DNA from: Desulfobacter hydrogenophilus
GTDB taxonomy: Bacteria; Desulfobacterota; Desulfobacteria; Desulfobacterales; Desulfobacteraceae
Length of the DNA: 64,000 nt
Direction: 5' to 3'
NCBI RefSeq assembly: GCF_004319545.1
Contig: NZ_CP036313.1
Location: 2,668,501 to 2,732,500 of the forward strand
Positions 26,420-33,328 of this stretch are shown one piece after another. The position numbers and the translations under genes are program-made. Below the pieces are notes generated by a model. The model worked only from the letters and a program-made list of their open reading frames with translations. It was not told the DNA's origin and ran no database searches. How positions within the stretch are numbered: the first letter of the stretch is position 1; every line of letters begins with the position of its first letter.

Positions 26420-27046
26420 ATGAACAAAACCGACCAGGTGAAGGTATATCAACTGCGAGTATATCTGCGGCAAATCAGCCCGATGATCTGGCGAAGGCTG
26501 CAGGTACGCAGTGACAGCACCATTGCCGATCTACATTACACCCTACAGATTGCTATGGATTGGGATGATTTTCATCTGCACCAGTTCATTATCCGAGGAA
26601 AACGCTATGGTGAATCCCGAGTAGGAGGCATCCTATTTTCCGACAATCCATGTCAAATCCGCCTTGGCGGCTTTGGGTTTCGCCAGAATGAACGTTTCCT
26701 CTATGAGTACGACCTCACCGACAGGTGGGAACACGAGATCCGGATCGAAAAAAAATTGTCAATGGACCCCCAAACGACTTATCCGGTTTGTATCGGTGGT
26801 GCCAGAACCGCACCGCCCGAAGACTGCGGAGGTCCCTGGGCTTTCATGGCGCTGAAACAAAAATATTCCCTGTGGTATATTGCCGATCGGTTAATCGAGA
26901 TCATTAAAAAGAATGATGTAGATGATTACCAGGAGGAACTGCTCGAATACCAATACTGGTTGCACGTAAATAACTTTGACCGTCAAGCGGTTAACCAGCG
27001 GCTCAAACAATATGCGGCCGGCGATGATGCATGGCAGTGTCAATAA
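26420..27046 (+). CDS. pRiA4b ORF-3-like protein (IS passenger)
   Basis: A 208-residue protein. ATG 26420 follows AGGAGGGG. The segments YLRQISPMIWRRLQV, LHYTLQIAMDWDDFHLHQF, YEYDLTDRWEHEIRIEK and PPEDCGGPW are hallmarks of the plasmid pRiA4b ORF-3-like (PF07929) family, whose biochemical role is unknown. It lies inside the IS ends, 13 bases before the transposase start, so it travels with the element. A free-standing relative lies at 53275-53844. Confidence 0.9.
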   Translation: MNKTDQVKVYQLRVYLRQISPMIWRRLQVRSDSTIADLHYTLQIAMDWDDFHLHQFIIRGKRYGESRVGGILFSDNPCQIRLGGFGFRQNERFLYEYDLTDRWEHEIRIEKKLSMDPQTTYPVCIGGARTAPPEDCGGPWAFMALKQKYSLWYIADRLIEIIKKNDVDDYQEELLEYQYWLHVNNFDRQAVNQRLKQYAAGDDAWQCQ

Positions 27047-27059
27047 AGGAGAAATATTC

Positions 27060-28448
27060 ATGAAGATAAAAGTTCAAATAATGATTGAATATGAGGAGAA
27101 GAGCCAGCCAATTGTGGAAGAGATCGAATGCTTGTGCCGTGGTGATCTCCTTCCGGAAACCCTGGGGCTGACATTAAATGAAGGCAAAGAATTGTTGGCC
27201 AGGATTCAAAAGGCAATGGTTACTCACCAGGCCACTGAATATGTTGCACAGCAGCGTTCCTGTCCGCATTGCGGGAAAAAACGCCATAATAAAGGCCGGC
27301 ACGAACTCATACTTCGGTCTCTCTTTGGAAAACTTCATATTGGAAGTCCACGTCTTTATACCTGCGGTTGCCAACCACAGGAAAAGCAGAGTTTCAGTCC
27401 TCTGGCAGACCGACTGCCGGAACGGACAACCCCGGAATTCCGTTATCTGCAATCAAAGTGGGCTTCACTCATGTCTTATGGTTTGACGGTTGATATGCTG
27501 GAGGAGGTGTTACCCCTTCACGCCAATACCACAACCGTTGTCCGGCACATCCATGACGTAGCGGGGAAACTGGAAGCGGAACTGGGCGACGAGCAGGGAA
27601 TGTTCATTGAAGGCTGTGAAAGGGATTGGGAAGCGTTGCCGGATCCTGATGAACCGCTCATCGTTGGCATTGATGGTGGTTATGTCCATGCCCGGGAGGG
27701 TGAAAAGCGAAAGGCTGGTTGGTTTGAGGTGATCGTCGGCAAGAGCATGCCGGAAAAAGAAGAAAATAAACGGTTTGCCTCCGTCCACAGTTATGACCAA
27801 AAGCCCAAGCGAAGAGTGTTTGAAATGCTGAAAAATAAAGGCCTCCAGATGAACCAGGACATCATCTTTCTTTCCGACGGCGGTGATACAGTGCGCAATC
27901 TGCAAATGTACATCAGTCCTCAAGCAGAGCACCTACTGGATTGGTTTCATATTACGATGAGAATCACGGCCATGAAACAGATGGCAAAGGGGTTGTCAGA
28001 GGAAAAATGGTTGCCGGACGTCCAGGCTGAACTTGAGAGCATCAAATGGTACCTGTGGCATGGCAATGTTTTTCGTGCATTGCAAAAAGTTGAAGGGTTG
28101 GATTTTGATTTGAGCTGTTACGAAGAGGATTCTCCGGTTGTACTAAAGGTTGGGAAAGCTCTCAGTGAATTTCACCACTACATTTCCTCAAATCAAAACT
28201 TCATTCCAAATTATGGGGAACGTCACCGCTACAGGGAAATAATTTCAACGGCATTTGTGGAGTCCACGGTGAATGAGGTCATCAGCAAACGAATGGTGAA
28301 GAGACAACAGATGCGTTGGACAAAACAGGGTGCGCATTTGTTACTCCAAGTGCGTGTTCAGACCCTCAACGGAGATTTAAGGGATACCTTCTGTCAATGG
28401 TATCCCGGCATGACGCGTGAGGCGGAAAATCTTTTAAAGGCGGCTTAG
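27060..28448 (+). CDS. ISKra4-family transposase
   Basis: A 462-residue protein. ATG 27060 follows AAAGGAG. The N-terminal zinc-binding region reads RSCPHCGKKRHNKGRHE...YTCGC. The DDE core is visible as LIVGIDGGYVHARE (first D), IIFLSDGGDTVRNLQMY (second D) and HLLDWFHITMRI, with the glutamate of STAFVESTVNEVISKRM as third residue. C-terminal RMVKRQQMRWTKQGAHLLL is the typical closing motif. It appears intact. Confidence 0.9.
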   Translation: MKIKVQIMIEYEEKSQPIVEEIECLCRGDLLPETLGLTLNEGKELLARIQKAMVTHQATEYVAQQRSCPHCGKKRHNKGRHELILRSLFGKLHIGSPRLYTCGCQPQEKQSFSPLADRLPERTTPEFRYLQSKWASLMSYGLTVDMLEEVLPLHANTTTVVRHIHDVAGKLEAELGDEQGMFIEGCERDWEALPDPDEPLIVGIDGGYVHAREGEKRKAGWFEVIVGKSMPEKEENKRFASVHSYDQKPKRRVFEMLKNKGLQMNQDIIFLSDGGDTVRNLQMYISPQAEHLLDWFHITMRITAMKQMAKGLSEEKWLPDVQAELESIKWYLWHGNVFRALQKVEGLDFDLSCYEEDSPVVLKVGKALSEFHHYISSNQNFIPNYGERHRYREIISTAFVESTVNEVISKRMVKRQQMRWTKQGAHLLLQVRVQTLNGDLRDTFCQWYPGMTREAENLLKAA

Positions 28449-28469
28449 CCCCCGTTTTGGCATGGTCTC

Positions 28470-28519
28470 AAAGTAAATCCAAGGGCCGCACCGATAAGTA
28501 ATCCGGTTAAAAAGTTCAT
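28470..28519 (-). pseudogene. cassette 12: small membrane protein cut by the IS
   Basis: From ATG 28519, behind AAAGGTGG, the peptide MNFLTGLLIGAALGFTL is a hydrophobic glycine-rich helix. It then runs straight into the right end of the ISKra4 element, so the rest of the gene is lost. It follows a junction motif (28532-28543). Confidence 0.6.
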
Positions 28520-28531
28520 TCCACCACCTTT

Positions 28532-28657
28532 CTATTTTGATTCGTTTTTCCAAAAAGGCTCTATGGCCGGAATCGGATCGTAATTTTCAATGGCGATTTC
28601 ATTTTCATTATAAAATTGTTCAAGCTCGGGTCCTGGAAGCCGGGGGAAATAATCCAT
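28532..28657 (-). CDS. cassette 11: small acidic protein ending in ESK
   Basis: A frame of 41 codons from ATG 28657: MDYFPRLPGPELEQFYNENE then IAIENYDPIPAIEPFWKNESK. The frame is open another ~20 codons upstream without an ATG. The stop TAG lies inside the junction motif GAATCAAAATAGAAAGG, which also supplies the ribosome site for the next gene. No function is recognised. Confidence 0.5.
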   Translation of the reverse strand: MDYFPRLPGPELEQFYNENEIAIENYDPIPAIEPFWKNESK

Positions 28658-28725
28658 CGGCGGGGTAACATCTTGGTCTTTAAACTGTTCAGTCCCATCC
28701 GGGTAACCCGCCCGGCCAATACCAC

Positions 28726-28950
28726 TTATTTTCTTTTACTCGTAAAAACAAGGGTCAAACCTACCAAACCAACAATAAACGATATCATCGCCGGAAGTGC
28801 CAAAAATCCAGGTGCGGCCCATTCTTGCAGATACAAATTATTGTCATTAGCTATTTCAGGAGGTACAGCAAAGCAACCCATCATCCAAGCGATGCCAAGC
28901 ACACAAAAAAACAGCAAACCTATTCCAATAAATAACTTTTTCCATTTCAT
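28726..28950 (-). CDS. cassette 10: two-helix membrane protein
   Basis: A 74-residue protein from ATG 28950, behind GAGGGTGGG. Helix 1 is LFIGIGLLFFCVLGIAWMMG, helix 2 is LALPAMISFIVGLVGLTLVF, and the tail is TSKRK. The open frame continues upstream but there overlaps the preceding cassette's junction. It looks like a small inner-membrane protein, resembling phage or plasmid accessory proteins in size. Its function is unknown. Confidence 0.6.
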   Translation of the reverse strand: MKWKKLFIGIGLLFFCVLGIAWMMGCFAVPPEIANDNNLYLQEWAAPGFLALPAMISFIVGLVGLTLVFTSKRK

Positions 28951-28963
28951 AACCCACCCTCGT

Positions 28964-29338
28964 CTATTTTGTTTCATCCTGGCTGGATGCCGGAGTCTGT
29001 TTTGATTCATTGACCAGTCTTAATTCTGCTATCCAAGTTTCCGGCAACCTAACAATTTTATCCTCACCAGTTTTTAAATTCCGAACAAATTTTGTGCCTT
29101 TTGGAATGACGATTATCTCATCTTTTGAAGACATTTTTAACAAATCTTCATTTAAGTTATGCAAATCATTTTCGTACATACTGATTTGCTCAGTCCGTAA
29201 AGTATTTATATCTTCTAAGAATTCCGTTTTAGCCAAAAACATTCTTTGTTGATAAAAGAATAGGGCCGTAACCAGGATCGAATAAACAATCAAAAACTGA
29301 GGCCACCAGTATTTTAAAAATTCTATAGCATTATTCAT
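28964..29338 (-). CDS. cassette 9: membrane-anchored protein with lost internal stop
   Basis: A 124-residue protein from ATG 29338, preceded by GAGGTGG. An N-terminal helix (FLIVYSILVTALFFYQQ) is followed by a coiled-coil-like segment (TEFLEDINTLRTEQISMYEN) and a beta-rich part (DEIIVIPKGTKFVRNL). Near the end it reads NESKQTPASSQDETK. The first ESK is a junction motif whose TAG has become CAG, so translation runs on to the next motif (GAAACAAAATAG). Function unknown. Confidence 0.6.
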   Translation of the reverse strand: MNNAIEFLKYWWPQFLIVYSILVTALFFYQQRMFLAKTEFLEDINTLRTEQISMYENDLHNLNEDLLKMSSKDEIIVIPKGTKFVRNLKTGEDKIVRLPETWIAELRLVNESKQTPASSQDETK

Positions 29339-29349
29339 AATCCACCTCG

Positions 29350-29655
29350 TTATTTTGATTCAGATTTGATGACCTGATCATTGTCATTCACATATTCAAG
29401 AAGCCTCATGGCATCGGCAAGTAATTCTGTATTCGAAATTTCAGCCACATTCACAGACGGGAATGAAATACATTTAAGGCAAGTTTCTGCAAGCAGCTTT
29501 GCGGTTAGCAATATCCTTTTATTATCAATTTCATTATCTCCGTATGTGACAAGTAATAATCCATGTGGTCGGCTGCAACGAAGAAGCGTAAAAAAAGGCG
29601 GTATAAAGTCAATCCTTTTTTTATCGTATTGTTCTAATATTTCTTGTAATTCCAT
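29350..29655 (-). CDS. cassette 8: hypothetical protein ending in ESK
   Basis: A 101-residue soluble protein from ATG 29655, behind GGAGAAAAAG: MELQEILEQYDKKRIDFIPP...LLVTYGDNEIDNKRILLTAK...VIKSESK. No family is recognised. The stop TAA lies in the junction motif. The following gene starts 12 bases on. Confidence 0.6.
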   Translation of the reverse strand: MELQEILEQYDKKRIDFIPPFFTLLRCSRPHGLLLVTYGDNEIDNKRILLTAKLLAETCLKCISFPSVNVAEISNTELLADAMRLLEYVNDNDQVIKSESK

Positions 29656-29699
29656 TTGTTCTTTTTCTCCAGGGGCCACCCGCCACCGGGCAGGGCTCC

Positions 29700-29804
29700 C
29701 TATTCTGATTCATGGCTCGTTGTTACTGTGTATTTTTTTTCGTTATTTATAATGCCTGCTTTGGCTTGTTTTGAGGCGGCCCCTTTGGCCTTCCCCGTGC
29801 TCAT
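29700..29804 (-). CDS. cassette 7: tiny peptide ending in ESE
   Basis: A frame of 34 codons: MSTGKAKGAASKQAKAGIIN then NEKKYTVTTSHESE. It starts at the position where the promoter at 29812-29840 would initiate, so it would be leaderless. It ends in the variant motif GAATCAGAATAG. It is too short to judge by content alone, but the terminal motif and context support it. Confidence 0.4.
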   Translation of the reverse strand: MSTGKAKGAASKQAKAGIINNEKKYTVTTSHESE

Positions 29805-29811
29805 GTAAAGA

Positions 29812-29840
29812 ATTCTATCAGTTTGTTATCCCAAAGTCAA
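29812..29840 (-). promoter_or_regulatory. array promoter 2, overlapping the stop of the second RHH gene
   Basis: On the minus strand TTGACT (29835-29840) and TAGAAT (29812-29817) are separated by 17 bases. The -35 box contains the TGA stop of the gene at 29837-30013. The same arrangement occurs at 32494-32521. Confidence 0.6.
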
Positions 29841-30013
29841 GCTTTTTTTAATTCTTTTTTTATTAAAAACTCCAAAAAATCGGCTTGTTGCATTTTATTT
29901 TTTCCAGCCAGGGCAATGAAAATATTTTTGATTTCCGGCGTGACCCGGCAATTAATCCTAACCGACCTCCCCCCTTTGTGCGGGGTTATGATTCTTTTTT
30001 TTTCTGTGGTCAT
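29837..30013 (-). CDS. ribbon-helix-helix-like protein, second copy inside the array
   Basis: 58 residues: MTTEKKRIITPHKGGRSVRI, then NCRVTPEIKNIFIALAG and MQQADFLEFLIKKELKKA. It is a clear paralogue of the protein encoded at 32518-32694, with the same length and the same start and end. The strand-helix-helix pattern (SVRINCRV, PEIKNIF, ADFLEFLIKK) suggests a dimeric RHH DNA binder. Its stop overlaps a promoter, as in the first copy, suggesting that gene and promoter were duplicated together. Confidence 0.7.
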   Translation of the reverse strand: MTTEKKRIITPHKGGRSVRINCRVTPEIKNIFIALAGKNKMQQADFLEFLIKKELKKA

Positions 30014-30103
30014 TGAAATATTTCTTTTTTTTTGGCGTTTATTTTTTTTCTCCTGGGGAATCTCCGGCTCGGCTGGTGTCCCTCCCTGGCCGGTGGATGC
30101 TCC

Positions 30104-30550
30104 TTATTTTGATTCGGTTTCTGGCCTGACCGATGGTGAAAAATTATAAGTGTGTTCAATAAGGGCACGAATAAGAATCCTTCCTTTTCCCACACAGCTT
30201 TGGTTAATGCCGGGGATATTGGTTTTTCCGTGAGCCATACAAACGCCTTCTATACCCGTTTGTAATTCAATTAAACCGGCTTCAGGTATCCTATCAATAT
30301 CAATAGTACCTCCAACGAGTTCTAATATTTTCGTATGGAGATAAGAATCAACAGGGTTGAGATAGATGCCGTCCTCGGGGATATCAAACCCCATGCCCCT
30401 TAAAATTTCGTGTGGGAGAAAGAAGTCTTTACGCTTCTTTTGTTCGTCTTTCATCCTCTGGATGATTAATTCTAATTGACCTATTTTCTGATTAGCTACC
30501 TGTAATTCTGTTAGCAATTCCACCGCTGTGATTTTATTTTTATTGGACAT
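30104..30550 (-). CDS. cassette 6: hypothetical coiled-coil protein ending in ESK
   Basis: A 148-residue protein. ATG 30550 is preceded by TAGGAG. Residues ~8-45 form a coiled coil (ELLTELQVANQKIGQLELII). The C-terminal part (GMGFDIPEDGIYLNPVDSYL, CMAHGKTNIPG) is unassigned. It ends PETESK with TAA in the junction motif. Function unknown. Confidence 0.6.
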   Translation of the reverse strand: MSNKNKITAVELLTELQVANQKIGQLELIIQRMKDEQKKRKDFFLPHEILRGMGFDIPEDGIYLNPVDSYLHTKILELVGGTIDIDRIPEAGLIELQTGIEGVCMAHGKTNIPGINQSCVGKGRILIRALIEHTYNFSPSVRPETESK

Positions 30551-30583
30551 CACGGGTTCTCCTATTTTTTCAGATGTTTTGAA

Positions 30584-30844
30584 TCATAGCCCCGAACCTG
30601 CCCGGTGCCTGTTCCTCTTGTTTTCTAGTGTCTTTTTTACATCAAGACAACAATTGTCATTGTAAATCCATTGGGAACATTTAAGCACTCTTGACAACCT
30701 TTCAGATGATTGCTTAACAAACTTAAGTACATCATCAATTGTTTTAAGATTTCCTTCTTCAATCCCTCTCTGAATATCTATTGCTTCATACACTCTACCT
30801 GCTATTTCATTCATACTATTTTCATCTGGTATGACTGTTTTCAT
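30584..30844 (-). CDS. cassette 5: hypothetical helical protein
   Basis: An 86-residue protein starting at ATG 30844 behind AAGGAG of a junction motif. It is helical (MNEIAGRVYEAIDIQRGIEE, VLKFVKQSSERLSRVL). The end (NRHRAGSGL) departs from ESK, and only a weak motif (CTGAAAAAATAGGAG) follows. Function unknown. Confidence 0.55.
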   Translation of the reverse strand: MKTVIPDENSMNEIAGRVYEAIDIQRGIEEGNLKTIDDVLKFVKQSSERLSRVLKCSQWIYNDNCCLDVKKTLENKRNRHRAGSGL

Positions 30845-30952
30845 TGGATGCTCCTTATTTTGATTTATGGTTTCTTTTTTTGGGCGTTTATCTTTTTCTT
30901 GATCCAGGAGCCGGGTGGCTCCTGGATGTGACCCTGGCCGGGTGACTGCTCC

Positions 30953-31237
30953 CTACTCTAATTCATATACTTCGTTTATAATCTTCTGCAGCATTTGTTC
31001 TAATTCATTTCGTTTGATGCCCATTTTTTTTACGGTATTAATAAATTGCCGACTGTTAATAACTGGAATTCCGCTGGATGGCTGAGGCGGATCTAAAATT
31101 AAGTCTATTTTCGTATTTATCTGATTCATTTTTGCAATTATTTCTTGGTTATCTATGTGTTGATTCCAAAACAATAATCCGTTTAAGGTTATTATTATTA
31201 TTAAAATTGATACGACCCAATGATTATTTTTTTCCAT
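30953..31237 (-). CDS. cassette 4: membrane-anchored small protein
   Basis: A 94-residue protein: a single N-terminal helix (VVSILIIIITLNGLLFW), then a periplasmic-type tail with a proline-rich linker (DPPQPSSG) and a C-terminal helical segment. It ends YELE-stop in a diverged motif (GAATTAGAGTAGGGAG). The start lies only 8 bases after the preceding motif's GGGAG, the tightest junction in the array. Confidence 0.6.
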   Translation of the reverse strand: MEKNNHWVVSILIIIITLNGLLFWNQHIDNQEIIAKMNQINTKIDLILDPPQPSSGIPVINSRQFINTVKKMGIKRNELEQMLQKIINEVYELE

Positions 31238-31248
31238 GTTGTTGCTCC

Positions 31249-31638
31249 CTATTTTGATTCAAAAATTACCAAAGGATTAAATTCCCGTTTTGATTCAACA
31301 AGGGAAAGAATAATAGTTTTATCAACTTGAATAGGAAATTCAGCGGGAATAATATCTTTAACCTTACTTGATAAAACTAATTTATAAGGACCATCTAAGA
31401 TAATTTTATAATTTTCAGGTACATCCTTCGGGTCAAATTTAATAAGTTGCAAATGATCATTTTTTTGAAAAGAGATCGTGGTTACAAACATTGGATGTAT
31501 TCTCACGGCAACTTTATTATCAAGACCAATAAATTCCTTTATCGTGGTTATAGGTTGTTTATTGGATTTTGAGGTGGCATAAAAAATGAAGGCAATAAGT
31601 AACGCAATTAAGACTATTGATATTGTTATTTTTTTCAT
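31249..31638 (-). CDS. cassette 3: exported or membrane-anchored protein ending in ESK
   Basis: A 129-residue protein with an uncleaved-signal-like N-terminus (ITISIVLIALLIAFIFYATS) and a beta-rich extracytoplasmic part. It ends NPLVIFESK with TAG in a perfect junction motif. Its upstream region carries the GC-rich hairpin form of the junction (31640-31698). Function unknown. Confidence 0.6.
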   Translation of the reverse strand: MKKITISIVLIALLIAFIFYATSKSNKQPITTIKEFIGLDNKVAVRIHPMFVTTISFQKNDHLQLIKFDPKDVPENYKIILDGPYKLVLSSKVKDIIPAEFPIQVDKTIILSLVESKREFNPLVIFESK

Positions 31639-31727
31639 CTTCTTTTTCTCCTGGGGCCTCCCGGCATCCGACCGGGGCAGGCCTCCTTATTTTGATTCAA
31701 CAAATTTGTTTGGGCCCTAGCCTATTT

Positions 31728-32093
31728 CTATTTTGATTCATGCCTTTTGTTTATATGATCCATGATTTTGCGGTTAGTCTCTCTGCCGCCCTCCACTGAC
31801 TTGTCACTTCGTTGGTTTATCAGGTCAATATTTTGAAGGAAATATTGGTAACATGCTTTGAAACCTTGCTCTTTAAGAGCAGAATACTGTTTCATATGAT
31901 TCCCATTTAGAATCAAAAAAACCGGGAGACTTTTTCCATCTTCAAGGACAAGGGCGGTAGTATCATGTCCACCATAATCAGCACGGTCATAATTGTTGTA
32001 TGAGATATAAAAATCTGCCTTGGTCTCAATCGTCTTATTAGGAACGGTCACGGGAATACCGTTAAAAAATTGTGTATGTGCGGTTGTTTTCAT
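31728..32093 (-). CDS. cassette 2: hypothetical protein ending in ESK
   Basis: A 121-residue protein from ATG 32093, behind GGAGGAT. It reads TKADFYISYNNYDRADYGGH, LPVFLILNGNHMKQYSALKE and ends INKRHESK. The FLxLNGxH...Y motif occurs in small plasmid/island proteins that I cannot name. Its junction is doubled: a second motif follows within 45 bases, as if an empty cassette were present. Confidence 0.6.
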   Translation of the reverse strand: MKTTAHTQFFNGIPVTVPNKTIETKADFYISYNNYDRADYGGHDTTALVLEDGKSLPVFLILNGNHMKQYSALKEQGFKACYQYFLQNIDLINQRSDKSVEGGRETNRKIMDHINKRHESK

Positions 32094-32166
32094 GCTTATC
32101 CTCCCTGCCACCCGGCTCCTGCCTCCCTATTTTGCTTTAGGCTCCGGTGTACCGGAGCAAGTTTGT

Positions 32167-32457
32167 TTACCGTTTAGCGTATTCAACAAAATCAAATTCA
32201 CAAGTAACGATTGCATCTAAAAAAGTACGCCATGTGCTAACTCTCATAGGGCCAGTATGATGCAGGGTGCCATCATTCAAGGTTTCAAAAGCAGGCATAG
32301 TACCTCTGTCTTTGGCGTGAATAAAGTGTGCCTGAAATTCGCCCTTTTCAACAGTTGTAACACCCTCAGCAAGGTGATTTTCCAAAAACTTAAAACCATC
32401 CTCTCTAAGATTTTTTTCGATCTTTAACATCCCTGCCTCCCTATTCCGGCTTTCCAT
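32167..32457 (-). CDS. cassette 1: hypothetical protein, promoter-proximal
   Basis: 96 residues from ATG 32457, which has the best ribosome site of the array (AAGGAGATATC). An internal ATG at 32430 is possible. The first codons (MESRNREAGM) overlay a diverged junction motif (GAAAGCCGGAATAGGGAG), so the fixed leader seems to provide start codon and first residues. It ends EYAKR rather than ESK. Function unknown. Confidence 0.55.
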   Translation of the reverse strand: MESRNREAGMLKIEKNLREDGFKFLENHLAEGVTTVEKGEFQAHFIHAKDRGTMPAFETLNDGTLHHTGPMRVSTWRTFLDAIVTCEFDFVEYAKR

Positions 32458-32493
32458 GATATCTCCTTAACCTTGTCTATTAAAGTTAAGAGA

Positions 32494-32521
32494 ATTATAG
32501 CAGTTTGGGTGACAAAGTCAA
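32494..32521 (-). promoter_or_regulatory. array promoter 1, overlapping the stop of the first RHH gene
   Basis: On the minus strand TTGACT (32516-32521), 16 bases, then TATAAT (32494-32499), almost consensus. It points into the cassette array. The -35 box contains the TGA stop of the RHH gene. The layout is analogous to an integron Pc promoter. Confidence 0.7.
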
Positions 32522-32694
32522 GCTTTTTTATACACTTTTTTTATTAAAAATTCTAAAAAATCAGCAGGTTTCATATTTTTCCGTTCTGCCATTTCATCGA
32601 ACATATTTTTAACTTCCGGCAAAACCCTTTGGCTGATCCGTTCAGTCCGGCCACCTTTGTGCGCTGTTATGATTCTTTTTTTTTCTGTGGTCAT
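32518..32694 (-). CDS. ribbon-helix-helix-like protein next to the compact recombinase
   Basis: 58 residues from ATG 32694: MTTEKKRIITAHKGGRTERI, SQRVLPEVKNMFDEMAER, KPADFLEFLIKKVYKKA. The strand-helix-helix pattern suggests a dimeric DNA binder. Its start overlaps the stop of the recombinase gene by 4 bases, implying co-translation. It could repress the overlapping array promoter or act as a recombination directionality factor; both are inferences. A paralogue lies at 29837-30013. Confidence 0.7.
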   Translation of the reverse strand: MTTEKKRIITAHKGGRTERISQRVLPEVKNMFDEMAERKNMKPADFLEFLIKKVYKKA

Positions 32695-33320
32695 TCTTCC
32701 CATGCCTCCATCACTAATTTTCGTTTTTCTTCGCCCACGAACCGCAAATATACTTCCGTTGTCTTTGTGCTGCTGTGGCCCATTATTTGAGCTAAAACGT
32801 GAATCTGTAAAGGTTTAGGGCCTGATACCATATTTACGCCAAAAGAATGCCTTAAACCCTTACCTGTAGCCTGTTTACCTTTGATGCTTGCCCGGTCCAT
32901 AACTCTCTTAACTAAACGATATGCCGTTGGCCTGCTCAAATTAAAAAGGCGTGTGTTAAGGCTTTTCTGTTTTTTTTGCTTTTGGCGAATATCAAACACC
33001 AAATCAAGATGTTCTATCAATATTTTGGGAACCGGAACCGTTCTATATTCGGGTTGCTTCACCCTTCCTTTACTGTCGGTTTTGCGTTTTTTTAAGCACC
33101 TAAAAACAATTGACTGTTCTTCTATTAATATCCGTCCTGGTGTTAATTCCAACGCTTCGGAAGGACGGCAACCGGTATAATAGAGAATTTGACAATACAT
33201 CCGTTCGATTGGATCTTCTTCAATAGCGGCATTTAAATATTTTTCCCGTTCTTCGGCTGTCAAATAAAGTCGTTCTCCGGTTGGACTCAATAACCGCATT
33301 TCAGGGGCAAATTTAGCCAT
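32691..33320 (-). CDS. compact tyrosine recombinase
   Basis: A 209-residue protein, about the size of FimB/FimE and much shorter than ordinary integrases because the N-terminal arm/core-binding domains are almost missing. Catalytic features: YYTGCRPSEAL (Arg I), GKGLRHSFGVN (box II with Lys in place of the usual first His), LAQIMGHSSTKTTEVYLRFV (His/Trp position and nucleophilic Tyr). ATG 33320 follows AAGGAG, directly beside an inverted pair of TTTTGATTCAA motifs that match the cassette-junction core. It is therefore the natural candidate enzyme for moving or inverting the cassettes. Confidence 0.85.
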   Translation of the reverse strand: MAKFAPEMRLLSPTGERLYLTAEEREKYLNAAIEEDPIERMYCQILYYTGCRPSEALELTPGRILIEEQSIVFRCLKKRKTDSKGRVKQPEYRTVPVPKILIEHLDLVFDIRQKQKKQKSLNTRLFNLSRPTAYRLVKRVMDRASIKGKQATGKGLRHSFGVNMVSGPKPLQIHVLAQIMGHSSTKTTEVYLRFVGEEKRKLVMEAWEE

Positions 33321-33328
33321 AAATCTCC

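Larger units (their letters stand above)
26219..28469 (+). mobile_element. complete ISKra4-type insertion sequence (2251 bp)
   Basis: Inverted ends GAG[T/A] followed by CCATGCCAAAACGGGGGCT bound the element at both sides. It carries a passenger gene (pRiA4b ORF-3 family) and the transposase. No matching target duplication is visible (left flank ...ACAATGTT, right flank AAAGTAAA), so a deletion or rearrangement probably followed insertion. Its right end truncates the last gene of the cassette array at 28470-28519. Confidence 0.85.

Noticed and set aside
28532..32452. Junction repeats as a CRISPR array
   Set aside because: Spacing is irregular (tens to hundreds of bases), the units encode protein ends and ribosome sites, and there are no cas genes.
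28532..33320. Classical class-type integron
   Set aside because: The recombinase is only 209 residues with no room for the IntI-specific insert. Junctions lack GTTRRRY-type core sites as far as can be read, and the shared motif lies at the stop codon rather than in a long imperfect palindrome.
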